Source: Salinicola tamaricis
GTDB lineage: Bacteria; Pseudomonadota; Gammaproteobacteria; Pseudomonadales; Halomonadaceae
DNA: 64,000 bases
Assembly (NCBI RefSeq): GCF_003006155.1
Contig: NZ_CP023559.1
Location: 434,001-498,000 of the forward strand
Direction of reading: 5' to 3'
Both the position numbers and the translations under genes were made by a program. Below, piece after piece: positions 1-11,016 of this stretch. The notes beneath the pieces were generated by a model, which was not told the origin of the DNA, searched no databases, and was given only the letters and a program-made list of their open reading frames with translations. How positions within the stretch are numbered: position 1 is the stretch's first letter; each line of letters opens with the position of its first letter.

Positions 1-94
1 GCCAGTGAACCTGACGGAAGGGCAGTGATGAGCACGACACTAACTATAAAGATACGATCTTGTAACGAGTTCCGCTCCTCCCCGATTTGGTCGG

Positions 95-1454
95 TCATCT
101 TTTAGCTGCTCTTGCTAATGGTGAATGAAAAGGCCACTCTGGATAAAGCCAAAACCCCAGACGCCGTTTGACAAAAAAGAGTGCAACTAAATTTTGTAAC
201 ACAAGCACCATACTTAACGATAGTGCTGCCCCTAACGCCCCCATGGTAGGAATGCTAACAACAAATGTCAGAACACCAACCCCAGTACAAATCAGTGCTA
301 TATTTCGCATTAAGCCTTCATGGCCTGTCATATTGAGTAAGAACCCAACTGCAGCGGTACTAACATTAATAGTTTGCGCCAAAGCCAGTAGGCGAAGATA
401 AGGAGCCGCATCACTAAACCCAGAACCAAAAAGTGATAGCACCACATCGGGAAAAAACAAACAAATTAACAACATCGGTACCGATAGTGCAGCCCCCAAG
501 AACGCACTTTGTCGTGCTAACCTTATCAGGCGGTCATGCTCATTATTGTGGTAAAGCGCAGAAAAACGAGGCGGAAAAATAGCCGCAATCAACATCAAAA
601 CAAAACCTATCAATAGAGCGGAGCGTTCGGCCGCCTTAAACAAACCCAAATCGTGACTATTCAGGAAAAAGGCCGCAACAAATACTACAAGCACGTTCTG
701 CATAAACTCAGCCAAGCTCATCAAAAAAGGCCCGAGAAGTATTAAGAAACCCCCGAGGATCATCGGGCTTGTTACCAAGTACGTTTCTATTTGAATCCGC
801 GTAACTTTTTTGTTGAAAAAAAAGCACAACACAGCCTTGAAAAAAAACCAACCACGTTGCTAGAGACAGGGCAACACCTGCTTGTCCTATTTCAGCGTTC
901 CCAAAGCAAAGGCTATAGAAAATCAAAAACAGGGCTGCCACTAGAGAAATATAGCCACTTTCCAGAAAACACGCTGATGCAGGACGCCTGACGCCCTTGA
1001 AATAGCCTGCAAGGAGATAATTCGCCGTAAAAGGTGGCACAGCAAATGCGATATATAGTAATAGAGAGCCTAGAGAGGGGCTTGAGAAAAATCCTGCTAT
1101 AATGGAGTTTAAGAGGAGCAGTAAACATGCCACTATCAAGGCAGCAGCAAGCGAATATTTTGCTGCCCAGACAAAGTAATAAAAACCTTGCACGCTATTA
1201 TGCTCCCTACCAGCATAGCGCATCAATGCATTATCCATTCCAAAACGCGTCAAGATACCGGCGCCAAACAAAACACTTTGAGCCAAGGCAAAAACTCCGA
1301 CACCATCGGCGCCGTAGAGCCGCCCCAGCGTTACGCCTAGTAGTAGCGAGCCAATCGCGGCTATTGCACGTGCAAATAGGGTCTTTAGAAAATCCATTCC
1401 TATATCGGTCTTCAGCATCAACCAAAAGCGACCACTTATATCAGAAACCTTCAT
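95..1454 (-). CDS. Wzx-type oligosaccharide flippase (frameshifted)
   Basis: Polytopic membrane protein of the polysaccharide-flippase (MOP/Wzx) superfamily, which moves lipid-linked oligosaccharide units across the inner membrane. The N-terminal part (1454 to about 800) begins MKVSDISGRFW and contains the typical opening helices with LGRLYGADGVGVFALAQS; the C-terminal half continues in another frame to the stop at 95. The break lies in the A/T homopolymers around 796-822, so I join both parts as one protein of about 450 residues. The start at 1454 is preceded by GGAG at good spacing. It follows a Wzz-type gene on the same strand, which supports a role in O-antigen or exopolysaccharide assembly. 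Base composition is clearly AT-richer than the rest of the window. The exact glycan cannot be told. Confidence 0.8.
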
Positions 1455-1729
1455 TCAAGTCTCCAGAGGGAGGAAGAGAGTCTAATTCACAAAGGGTTAT
1501 AGATGTCATTCAACCTAAACTAATCAAACTCAAGTCAAAAAAAGCAACTCAAGAAAAACGACCATTACTTAGTGCACCCGGGTCAAAAAAAGCAGAACCG
1601 CCTGCAAAACTCCATTTTGATTAGGTACTTTTAATATTGCCGCAGAAGCATCTAGACCCATCCATTTTCAGGCAATGGTAACATCACAATACAAACCTTC
1701 TTTATCGAATTTCAAAACAACACCAAAGT

Positions 1730-2510
1730 TCATGCGTTGTCGAGATGTCGTTTAACCGCCGCAAAAAACTCCATCAAGAACCTATCAGCATGGCTAAAAT
1801 AAGAATAAAAGGAACGCCTAGCGCGATCGTCAGCAACCGGCTGGCATTAATCCTTTCCAAGCTTCGGAAAGTTCGTTGATTAACCCCCCCTTTTCCACAC
1901 TCTCTATTTTTCCACGTAAACTCGATGCCCTCGTGAAATACTCGGAGATTAATTCATTAGCGTTCGGACTTCCTGATTTCTGCACCACTGCTAGCGCATT
2001 CTCGACATCCTTGAGCTGTTGGCTTAGCATTTCCCGATATTTATCCACCCGCCTTTTTTGGTCGTCTGCTAGACGATTCAAAACAAGATTATGCAGATCG
2101 GACACCAGGCTCTTCTGATCATCGGTCGCTTTAGACTCGACATTCACCAACAATGTATCCTTTGGATTGGATACAGTTAGCGAAAACGGCAGCTCCTTCA
2201 AGCTTTTACTATCCAGGAATTCTCTGACTCCTTGAATAAGGTAGATGTTTTTCATTTTTGCCAAGACATTATTAGGCGATTCCAAGCCCAACAATTCGCC
2301 CGACTGATTAACGTAACTGGCCAGTTCGTACGAGGAGGTGTATTGGTAAATAGGTTTTCTGAGAAACACGAAAAGCAGCAACACGACCAACATGCCAACA
2401 AACATAGCTATTACAACCCGCCTGCGACGCACCAAAATAACCATCAAGTCCACTGGTGATATGTCGTCGCTGCGCTCTGAGTCATGAAGGGAAGGCGTTG
2501 GTGCTTTCAT
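1730..2510 (-). CDS. Wzz/GNVR-type polysaccharide chain-length determinant (frameshifted)
   Basis: Inner-membrane chain-length protein of the Wzz family. Residues 1-25 are cytoplasmic, then comes a first membrane helix (IAMFVGMLVVLLLFVFL), a periplasmic domain with a coiled-coil stretch (DKYREMLSQQLKDVENAL), and the C-terminal helix. As sequenced the frame ends at 1830, but after adding one A in the AAA run near 1855 the protein reads on through RINASRLLTIALGVPFILIL, and after adding one T near 1777 through MEFFAAVKRHLDNA to a stop at 1730. This gives about 260 residues with the two terminal helices expected of the family. ATG 2510 is chosen over an upstream TTG because GGAG lies 9 bases ahead of it. 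It is probably co-transcribed with the flippase gene downstream. AT-rich like its neighbour. Confidence 0.8.
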
Positions 2511-2999
2511 AGTATAAATCTCCAAAGGCTAAAGTTAAATTCATCAAGCACGCTACCGCCATTGAGTGGCAAAAGACACCACCCAGAACATAAGTTGCTA
2601 CAACCTACAGGCTAAAACAACCCTTGAACAATCCAACTAATACAAAAAATTATAATTTAAAGATAAGTTAAACACATTTTAATTCAGCCTTTTCCAGAGA
2701 TGCTCCACTGGCTGTTGCCGACTCGCTTCCAACCTCCTGCCAGCACCGGGTCATATGGAACTGAATGTTAACGGAAATAGCTTGTGTCGTCGAACAAGTA
2801 GCACACGCGAAGCCAGAATCCCTACTGGCGCCTGCAGGTGGAGGCTATCTTCATCCTTCATCTGTACAGATAACGATCAGAGCACATTATCAAATGTGAG
2901 CAGGCGAACTCGCGAGCCTTTCTGAGCGCTCCTCAAGCACCTGGATTCTTACGGGGCGCGAGGCTATTCACACTCACCACCGATCGAAAAATTAGACAC
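2511..2999. other. Intergenic region upstream of the wzz-like gene
   Basis: About 490 bases without a credible gene. The half next to wzz (2600-2690) is very AT-rich and may hold its promoter, but no convincing -35/-10 pair was identified. The half next to glyA returns to the high-GC composition of the chromosome, so the composition border of the polysaccharide island lies near 2700. Confidence 0.5.
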
Positions 3000-3030
3000 A
3001 AAAAAATGGAGCGCCGCATGGCGGCGCCCC
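3000..3030 (-). terminator. Rho-independent terminator of glyA
   Basis: On the minus strand, downstream of the glyA stop, GCGCCGC and GCGGCGC form a hairpin with a short CAT loop, followed within a few bases by a run of seven T residues. Confidence 0.8.
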
Positions 3031-3076
3031 ACTTCTCTCAGATCATCGACCCGGCGCTCTGCCGAGTCAAGTCAAC

Positions 3077-4339
3077 TCAACGATACACCGGCAGCCGGCC
3101 GCAGACGGCTTCGACCTGGCCCTTGACCGCGTTCTCGGCTTCGCTCGAGTCGCCCTGCTGCATGGCGTCGAGGATATCGCAGATCCAGCCGGCGAGATCG
3201 CTGCACTCGGCCTCACCGAAGCCGCGGGTGGTCACTGCCGGGGTGCCGATGCGCAGTCCGGAGGTGACGAACGGGCTCTGCGGGTCATTGGGCACGGCGT
3301 TCTTGTTGACGGTGATGTGCGCGCGACCCAACGCGGCATCGGCGTCCTTGCCGGTCAGACCCTGCTTGACCAGCGAGAGCAGGAACAGATGGTCTTCGGT
3401 GCCACCGGAGACGACTTCATAGCCGCGCTCGATGAACACGCCGGCCATCGCCTGAGCGTTCTTGACCACCTGCTGCTGGTAGCTCTTGAACTCGGGGTCC
3501 ATGGCCTCCTTGAAGCAGACCGCCTTGGCCGCGATGACGTGCATCAGCGGGCCGCCCTGGCCGCCGGGGAAGACCGCAGCCTGCAGCTTCTTCTCGATCT
3601 CGGCGTCATTCTCGGCGGAGAGGATCAGGCCGCCGCGCGGACCGCGCAGGGTCTTGTGCGTGGTGGTGGTGACCACGTGGGCATGGGCCAGCGGGCTGGG
3701 GTAGACGCCAGCGGCGACCAGACCGGCGACGTGCGCCATGTCGACCAGCAGGTAGGCACCTACGCTGTCGGCGATTTCGCGGAACTTGGCCCAGTCGATG
3801 ATCTGGGAGTAAGCCGAGAAGCCGGCGATGATCATCTTCGGCTGGTGTTCCTTGGCCAGCTTGGCGACTTCGTCGTAATCGATCCGGCCGCTCTCGTCGA
3901 TACCGTACTGCACCGCGTTGTAGTGCTTGCCAGAGAAGCTCGGCTTGGCGCCATGGGTCAGGTGACCGCCAGCGTCGAGGCTCATGCCGAGGATGGTATC
4001 GCCCGGTTTGACCAGCGCCTGGAACACGGCACCGTTGGCCTGGGAACCGGAGTGCGGCTGAACGTTTGCGTAGCTCGCGCCGAACAGCTCCTTGGCGTAG
4101 TCGATCGCCATCTGCTCGATCACGTCGACGTGCTCGCAGCCGCCGTAGTAACGCTTGCCGGGATAGCCTTCCGCGTACTTGTTGGTCAGCTGCGCGCCCT
4201 GCGCCTGCATCACGCGCGGGCTGGCGTAGTTCTCGGAAGCGATCAGTTCGATGTGCGCTTCCTGGCGCGCGACTTCCTGCTGCATCGCTTTCCACAGGGC
4301 ATCGTCGAATCCGGCAATCTGCATGTCTCGCGTGAACAT
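3077..4339 (-). CDS. glyA: Serine hydroxymethyltransferase
   Basis: PLP-dependent cytosolic enzyme interconverting serine plus tetrahydrofolate with glycine plus 5,10-methylene-tetrahydrofolate, the main source of one-carbon units. The protein is 420 residues, the normal size. Visible family signatures are [10 protein letters not shown] near residue 30, [15 protein letters not shown], and the PLP-lysine block [14 protein letters not shown]. The frame is open further upstream to 4471, but [16 protein letters not shown] at 4339 matches the usual SHMT N-terminus and is preceded by a GAGG-type ribosome site. It is monocistronic here, with its own terminator at 3000-3030. Intact, no frameshift. 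Confidence 0.98.
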   Translation of the reverse strand: MFTRDMQIAGFDDALWKAMQQEVARQEAHIELIASENYASPRVMQAQGAQLTNKYAEGYPGKRYYGGCEHVDVIEQMAIDYAKELFGASYANVQPHSGSQANGAVFQALVKPGDTILGMSLDAGGHLTHGAKPSFSGKHYNAVQYGIDESGRIDYDEVAKLAKEHQPKMIIAGFSAYSQIIDWAKFREIADSVGAYLLVDMAHVAGLVAAGVYPSPLAHAHVVTTTTHKTLRGPRGGLILSAENDAEIEKKLQAAVFPGGQGGPLMHVIAAKAVCFKEAMDPEFKSYQQQVVKNAQAMAGVFIERGYEVVSGGTEDHLFLLSLVKQGLTGKDADAALGRAHITVNKNAVPNDPQSPFVTSGLRIGTPAVTTRGFGEAECSDLAGWICDILDAMQQGDSSEAENAVKGQVEAVCGRLPVYR

Positions 4340-4703
4340 CGGCGGGTATCCTCGGCTCGGGGAGGGGACGATCGGACCCGCGCCCGGCGGACTCCGATCA
4401 TGAAAACGTGGCGCGATGATACCCCAGCGCCGGCGGCCTTTCCTATGAAAGTCCGTCATGCGCGCGCGCATAATTTCTCACCTTGGCTTTAGCCTGGGTA
4501 AAACGTCACCGGATGCGACATCCGCTGTCGGCGCACCGTCTTTACGGCGCACCGCGCGGGCCGCCGGCATGCTGGAGTTTGCCTACATCGTCAGCACCCC
4601 GCCTCGATCAGCGGCCTGGAGCATCCCAGGCAGCGACGGGTAAGGGACGCACCGCAGCATGAAGCTCGGCCCGACGCGTACCGAGCCGAGCCCACCCTCC
4701 CTT
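4340..4703. other. Intergenic region upstream of glyA
   Basis: About 360 bases between the glyA start and the repeat at the end of the aldehyde dehydrogenase gene. It should carry the glyA promoter, but I see no clear consensus. Small ORFs here look like chance frames. Confidence 0.4.
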
Positions 4704-4749
4704 TCAAGGAATCGAGGAGATCCAGATCAAAGGATCGAGGAGGTCCAGT

Positions 4750-4772
<23 letters not shown>
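4704..4772. repeat. Three 23-nt imperfect tandem repeats at the 3' end of the aldehyde dehydrogenase gene
   Basis: Three consecutive 23-base units at 4704-4726, 4727-4749 and 4750-4772 share the core GAGGAGATCCAG with a few substitutions. The third unit is the last codons and stop of the dehydrogenase (minus strand). The other two are degenerate copies of it lying beyond the stop, so the gene's tail appears to have been tandemly duplicated. Confidence 0.8.
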
Positions 4773-6255
<1,483 letters not shown>

Positions 6256-6452
6256 CGCTCGTCTCTCTCGATCAGGTCATCGCTCAGGGTTATCACCCAG
6301 GTCTCTCACTCATATCTCGTATCGACAGGCCCCCACTTCTCCGGGGGCATTCACTGCACGACGTCTCTGCGCCGAGCATACGCCGCTCGGCATCTGCTCG
6401 GCATCTCGCCGCGGCGCGCCCACCGGCACGCCTATCACCGACTCTCTGGCGC

Positions 6453-8993
6453 TCAACCTTCGCCCAGCAGTCCCAGGCTCTGCACCGGCGCCTGCCGGCG
6501 TAAGCCACGCGACAGCAGATGGCCGATCACCCCGATGAGCAGCGCGCCGCCGAACGGCAGCACCAGCCATAGCCATAGATGCAGGCGCGGGGCGAGATCG
6601 AGCCAGCCAGCGTAGATGCCAAGCGCAGCGCCCTCGGCCAGCAGCGCCGCCATCAGCCCGCTGGTGAAGCCGAGCAGCGCGAACTCGACACCCTGGACCC
6701 GCGAGAGCAGGCGTTGCCCGGCGCCGAAGACTCGCAGCAGCCCACTTTCGTGGGCGCGCAGGGTCTGACTGGCGGTGAGCGCGGCGTAGAGCACGCTGAC
6801 CCCGGCGAGCAGGACGAAGCCCAGCACCAGTTCCACCGCCCGGGTGACCTGGGCCAGCAGCTCGCGCACCCGCGCGAGGATGGCGTCGACGTTGAGCAAC
6901 GAGACCCCGGGATAGGCCGCGACCAGCCGCCCCAGCACGTCGCCGTGGGCGCCAGCATCGAGGTGGAAGGCGGTGATATAGCTATGGCCATAACGCTCGA
7001 GCACGCCGGGCGGGAAGATCACGAAGAAGTTGGGCCGGAAGCTGTCCCAGTCGAGATCGCGCAGACTGGTGATCTCGCCGGTGACGCTATCGCTGCCGAT
7101 GGTGAAGGTCAGGCTATCGCCCAGACCCACGCCGAGGCGTTCGGCGAGGCCGCGCTCGACCGAGATCGGCACGCTGCCTGCGGCCACCTGGGTGTCGGTG
7201 TCGAACCAGCGCCCGGCGACCAGCCGATTGCTCTCGGGCAGCGTCTTGCGCCAGGTGAGGTTGAGTTCGCGCTTGAGCGCGTTGTCGTTACGGTGCGCCT
7301 CGGGCACCGCTTCGCGCGCGGGGCGGTCGTCGATGGCAGTCAGGCGCCCGCGCACCATCGGGTAGAGCGCACTGCGGGTGTCGGCGACCTGATCGAGAAT
7401 GTCACTGAAGCCCTCACGCTCGCCGGGCTGGATATTGATCGCGAAGTAGTTGGGTGTATCCGCCGGTAGCTGGGTCTGCCAGGCACTCAGCAGATCGCCG
7501 CGGACCAGGGTGATGATCGCCATCGCCGCGAAGGTGACGGCGAAGGCCAGCAACTGACCGAGACTCGCCTGGCGCCGCCGCGCCAGTTGACTCGCCCCCA
7601 GGCGCAGAGCACGGCTGGCCTCGCCGCCACGCGCGCCGAAGCGAGTGGCCAGGCGCAGCACCAGCGCCAGCAGTAACCAACCTAGCCCCCACAGCACCAC
7701 CAGTGCGATCAGACCGCCCACCAGCAGCGCTGCGGCGAGCCCGAGGTCGCCCGAGTAGAGCCACAGCAGCGCGCCAAATACCAGACCGGCCACTGTCACC
7801 ACCAGCCACGCCGAGGCGGGCAGCGGATCGAGCTCGCGGCGCAGCACCTGAGCGCACTGACACGCTGCAGGCGCAGCAGCAGCGTTGGGTCCGGCGAACC
7901 CCACCAGCACCGCCAGCGCGGTCAATACCCCCAACAGCAGCGGTAGCATGCCCGGCGCCGGCAGCGTCAGCGGCAGAAAGCGCGCCAGCAGGGCCAGCAG
8001 CGCGGCCTGCCCCACCAGCCCCAGCAGCGCCCCGACCACTGAGGCCGCCAGCGCCAGCCAGGCCAACTGCCAGGCGAACAGCTGCGCCAACTGGCGCTGA
8101 CTGGCGCCGAAGCAGCGCAGCAGTGCGGCGGTATCCAGATGGCGGTCGACATAGCGACGGGTGGCCATCGCCACCGCCACCCCGGCGAGCAGCACCGCCG
8201 CCAGCCCGGAGAGGCTCAGGTACTTCTGTGCCCGAGTCAGGGCGCTGCCGAGCTGAGGCTGGTCGTCGCGCACGTCCTCGACCTCCACGCCCTGCTGGCG
8301 CAGCCGCGTGAGCAGCTCGCCCACCGACGCCACCGCCGCGGGCGTACCCTTGGCCAGCAGTTCGTACTCGATCCGCGACCCCGGACGCACCAGCCCGGTG
8401 GCCTCGAGATCGGTCAGACGCATCATCAAGCGCGGGCTGAGACTGGCGAAACCCGCCGACTGATCCGGCTCGCGGTCGATCAGCCCGGACACCGTTAATT
8501 CACGCTGGCCCACCTGCACCGACTCGCCGATCGCCACGTCGAGCAGTTGAGCGAGTCGCGGCGCGATCCATACGCTGCCCGGCGCCGGCCCCGCGGCGCG
8601 CTCGATGATGCCCTCGCCGAGATCGACGCGCAGCTTGCCGTAGAGCGGATAGGCGCCGTCGACCACCTTGAGACTGGCCAGCTGAAAGGCGTCGCCGCGG
8701 CTGACCATGGAGACGGTATCGACCTGATCGGAGAGGGTCAGCCCGGCATTGCGCAGCGTGTCACGCAGGTCGTCGCCGAAAGGGTCACTCTGTTCGAGCT
8801 TGATGTCACCGCCCATCAGCTGGCCGGCCTGGCGGGTCAGGCCACGATCCAGACGGTCGAGGAAGAAACCGATCATGGTGGTCGCCGCCACCGCCAGCAC
8901 CAGGGCGACGAACAGCGCGCGCACGTCACCGGCGCGCAGATCGCGCCGGAGCCCCTTGAGCGACAGCGCCAGCAGCGAACTGCCCGTACTCAT
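6453..8993 (-). CDS. ybbP: ABC transporter permease, YbbP/FtsX family
   Basis: Large inner-membrane permease (846 residues) with two FtsX-type units: an N-terminal helix and a soluble region (GDIKLEQSDPFGDDL), a first helix cluster, then helices around LASVGQLLAFAVTF and a last cluster near the C-terminus. It is the partner of the ATPase YbbA encoded just upstream, whose stop overlaps this start (ATGA at 8990-8993). YbbAP-type systems work on the envelope rather than importing nutrients, and the pair is usually next to tesA, as here. Residues about 365-385 (7850-7905) read as an alanine-rich stretch unlike the family; shifting frame there restores a leucine/arginine-rich segment before VLRRELDPLP, so two compensating indels are likely. 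Confidence 0.9.
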   Translation of the reverse strand: MSTGSSLLALSLKGLRRDLRAGDVRALFVALVLAVAATTMIGFFLDRLDRGLTRQAGQLMGGDIKLEQSDPFGDDLRDTLRNAGLTLSDQVDTVSMVSRGDAFQLASLKVVDGAYPLYGKLRVDLGEGIIERAAGPAPGSVWIAPRLAQLLDVAIGESVQVGQRELTVSGLIDREPDQSAGFASLSPRLMMRLTDLEATGLVRPGSRIEYELLAKGTPAAVASVGELLTRLRQQGVEVEDVRDDQPQLGSALTRAQKYLSLSGLAAVLLAGVAVAMATRRYVDRHLDTAALLRCFGASQRQLAQLFAWQLAWLALAASVVGALLGLVGQAALLALLARFLPLTLPAPGMLPLLLGVLTALAVLVGFAGPNAAAAPAACQCAQVLRRELDPLPASAWLVVTVAGLVFGALLWLYSGDLGLAAALLVGGLIALVVLWGLGWLLLALVLRLATRFGARGGEASRALRLGASQLARRRQASLGQLLAFAVTFAAMAIITLVRGDLLSAWQTQLPADTPNYFAINIQPGEREGFSDILDQVADTRSALYPMVRGRLTAIDDRPAREAVPEAHRNDNALKRELNLTWRKTLPESNRLVAGRWFDTDTQVAAGSVPISVERGLAERLGVGLGDSLTFTIGSDSVTGEITSLRDLDWDSFRPNFFVIFPPGVLERYGHSYITAFHLDAGAHGDVLGRLVAAYPGVSLLNVDAILARVRELLAQVTRAVELVLGFVLLAGVSVLYAALTASQTLRAHESGLLRVFGAGQRLLSRVQGVEFALLGFTSGLMAALLAEGAALGIYAGWLDLAPRLHLWLWLVLPFGGALLIGVIGHLLSRGLRRQAPVQSLGLLGEG

Positions 8994-9721
8994 GCCTGCA
9001 CCTCATCGGGCTCGAGTGCCACCAGACGGCCGCCGTCGAGACGCAGGCAGCGCTGGCAGCGCCGCGCCAGATGGGGGTCGTGGGTGACCAGCACCAAAGT
9101 GGTGCCGGCCTCGCGGTTGAGCGCGAACAGCGACTCGATGATCGCGCTGCCGGTGTCGCGGTCGAGATTGCCGGTCGGCTCGTCGGCAAACACCAGCTCG
9201 GGCCGGGTAACAAAGGCGCGCGCCACCGCAACGCGCTGCTGCTCGCCGCCGGAGAGCTGCTTGGGTAGATGATCCAGACGCTCGCCGAGCCCGACCCGGC
9301 CCAGCCAGTCACGCGCCCGCTGCTGATGATCGCGGCCGGGGGTCAGCTCCAGCGGCAGCATCACGTTCTCCAGCGCGGTCAGGGTGGGCAGGAGCTGGAA
9401 ATTCTGGAACACGAAGCCCACACGACCGGCACGCAGTGCGGCGCGACCATCCTCGTCGAGCGCCGGCAGCGCGGTACCGAATAGCGCCAGCTCGCCGTGG
9501 CTAGGCGTATCCAGCCCCGCCAGCAACGCCAGCAGGGTCGACTTGCCCGCCCCAGAGCTGCCCAGAATCGCCACGCTCTCGCCGGGCATGACGCACAGGT
9601 CGAGGTCATCGAGGATGGTCAACTGGCGCTCGCCGCTGGTGACCTGCTTGCCGAGGCCGCGCGCCTCGAGCGTCGGGATCGTGGCGGCCGAAGCGGCGTA
9701 CGTGTCGCGGATGTCGGACAT
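8990..9721 (-). CDS. ybbA: ABC transporter ATP-binding protein YbbA
   Basis: Cytoplasmic ABC ATPase of 243 residues, LolD/MacB-like subclass. Walker A GSSGAGKST near residue 50, Q-loop FQNFQLLPTLTALENV, signature LSGGEQQRVAVARAF, Walker B LVFADEPTGNLD, and the switch histidine in LVTHDPHLARR. The frame is open back to 10258, but ATG 9721 (MSDIRDTYAAS) is the likely start because everything upstream is low-complexity translation without homology. Its stop overlaps the ybbP start by four bases, so the two subunits are translationally coupled. It is divergent from tesA, the classical arrangement. Confidence 0.93.
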   Translation of the reverse strand: MSDIRDTYAASAATIPTLEARGLGKQVTSGERQLTILDDLDLCVMPGESVAILGSSGAGKSTLLALLAGLDTPSHGELALFGTALPALDEDGRAALRAGRVGFVFQNFQLLPTLTALENVMLPLELTPGRDHQQRARDWLGRVGLGERLDHLPKQLSGGEQQRVAVARAFVTRPELVFADEPTGNLDRDTGSAIIESLFALNREAGTTLVLVTHDPHLARRCQRCLRLDGGRLVALEPDEVQA

Positions 9722-10163
9722 GGAACAGGGCTTCCTGTGCAGTGGTGCGTCCTGCCGGATCGCAGCGGCGCGACCCGGCGTGGCCGCCGATGCCCTCCAC
9801 TCTGGCACGCTTCCCCCGAGCCGGCCAGGTGCGTACCGACGCCCTGCGGGGCGAGGCACGCCATCTCCGTAGCGCCTGCCGGCTCCTGGATCTCGATGCC
9901 CGAGGCTCCAAGGGTAGCGACGCCTCACGCAACGATGGTCACGCCACCTAGCGCAATCATGGTCGTGAGGCTTGCCGGAATCGTGGTTGCGACGGCAACA
10001 TGGCGATTTCGATCGCCCATTGCCACGCCGGTCCAAGCTCGGCTCCTGCCTCTCGCCAGGGAAACGGTGCCCGGTATATGAGGCATGAAAACGCTTATTA
10101 GCGTTTTGCCGAGCCCGTGATCGGATAATATCCGCGTTCGCCGATTCTCCCGAGGAGTGAGAC
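9722..10163. other. Divergent regulatory region between ybbA and tesA
   Basis: A 442-base gap that should carry promoters for both directions. AAAACGC and GCGTTTT form a small hairpin near 10088-10107, and a GATAAT-like hexamer at about 10124 lies some 40 bases before the tesA start. I cannot match it with a well-spaced -35 box. No gene is supported in it. Confidence 0.4.
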
Positions 10164-10847
10164 ATGTTGCCTGGTTCGAGGAAGCCCGGTTCGACGAAGA
10201 GGTCGACGACGCTATGGCTACGCGCCGGCCTGTCGCGTGCCCTGCTGGTGCTGGCCATGGCGCTGACGCTGCTGCCCGGCGCCGCGCAGGCACATACCCT
10301 GCTGGTGATGGGCGACAGTCTCAGCGCCGCCTACGGCATCGATCCGCAGGCGGGTTGGGTCAGCCTGCTCGAACGCAAGCTGGGCAAGGGCTATACGGTC
10401 ATCAATGCCAGCATCTCCGGAGAGACCACCTCGGGAGGGGCGGCGCGACTGCCCGAACTGCTCAAGCAGCATCGCCCGGATATCGTCCTGCTCGAACTCG
10501 GCGGCAATGACGGTCTACGCGGTCTGTCGCCCCAACAGATGAAGGTCAATCTGGCCAAGATGATCGAGCGCAGCCGCGCGGAGGGCGCCCGCGTGCTGCT
10601 GCTGGGCATCGAGGTGCCGCCCAACTACGGCCCCGCCTATACCAACGCCTTTCGTAACGTCTTCACTCAGCTCGCCGACGAGTACGATCTGCCGCTGGTG
10701 CCGTTTCTGCTCGAAGACGTCGATCTCGACAGCATGCTGCAGGCGGACGGCATCCACCCGACCGCCGAGGCTCAGCCGATCATCCTGGCCAACGTCTGGG
10801 CCAAGCTCGAACCGATGCTCGCCAACGGCGCCAACGACCAACGCTGA
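10164..10847 (+). CDS. tesA: Periplasmic arylesterase / thioesterase I (SGNH hydrolase)
   Basis: SGNH/GDSL hydrolase of 227 residues related to E. coli TesA (thioesterase I, lysophospholipase L1). A signal peptide is clear: a basic start, a hydrophobic core ALLVLAMALTLL, and probable cleavage after GAAQA. The four blocks are present: GDSLSAAYG with the nucleophile serine, the oxyanion glycine in SISGETTSGG, ELGGNDGLRG, and the catalytic Asp/His in ADGIHPTAEAQ. The start is supported by GAGGAG about 6 bases upstream. It is divergent from ybbAP, a conserved neighbourhood. The substrate (acyl-CoA, lysophospholipid or aryl ester) cannot be fixed from sequence. Confidence 0.94.
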   Translation: MLPGSRKPGSTKRSTTLWLRAGLSRALLVLAMALTLLPGAAQAHTLLVMGDSLSAAYGIDPQAGWVSLLERKLGKGYTVINASISGETTSGGAARLPELLKQHRPDIVLLELGGNDGLRGLSPQQMKVNLAKMIERSRAEGARVLLLGIEVPPNYGPAYTNAFRNVFTQLADEYDLPLVPFLLEDVDLDSMLQADGIHPTAEAQPIILANVWAKLEPMLANGANDQR

Positions 10848-11016
10848 GCCAGGTGGTACCGCCTGGCGTCCGGTCAGCGACGTGCTAGGCTCTGGACGAA
10901 AACTGCCTGCAGTCGCCGGCCGAGCCTGCTGACACCGCATGAGCAGGCCACACCGACCAAGTCATACGCGATTCAAGCCCGAGGAGGCACCGGGCGCCCC
11001 ACCGAGAGGTCAACAG

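Noticed and set aside
3317..4492. Long plus-strand open frame of about 390 codons opposite glyA
   Set aside because: It mirrors glyA codon structure, has no recognisable motif, and such long antisense frames are normal in high-GC DNA.
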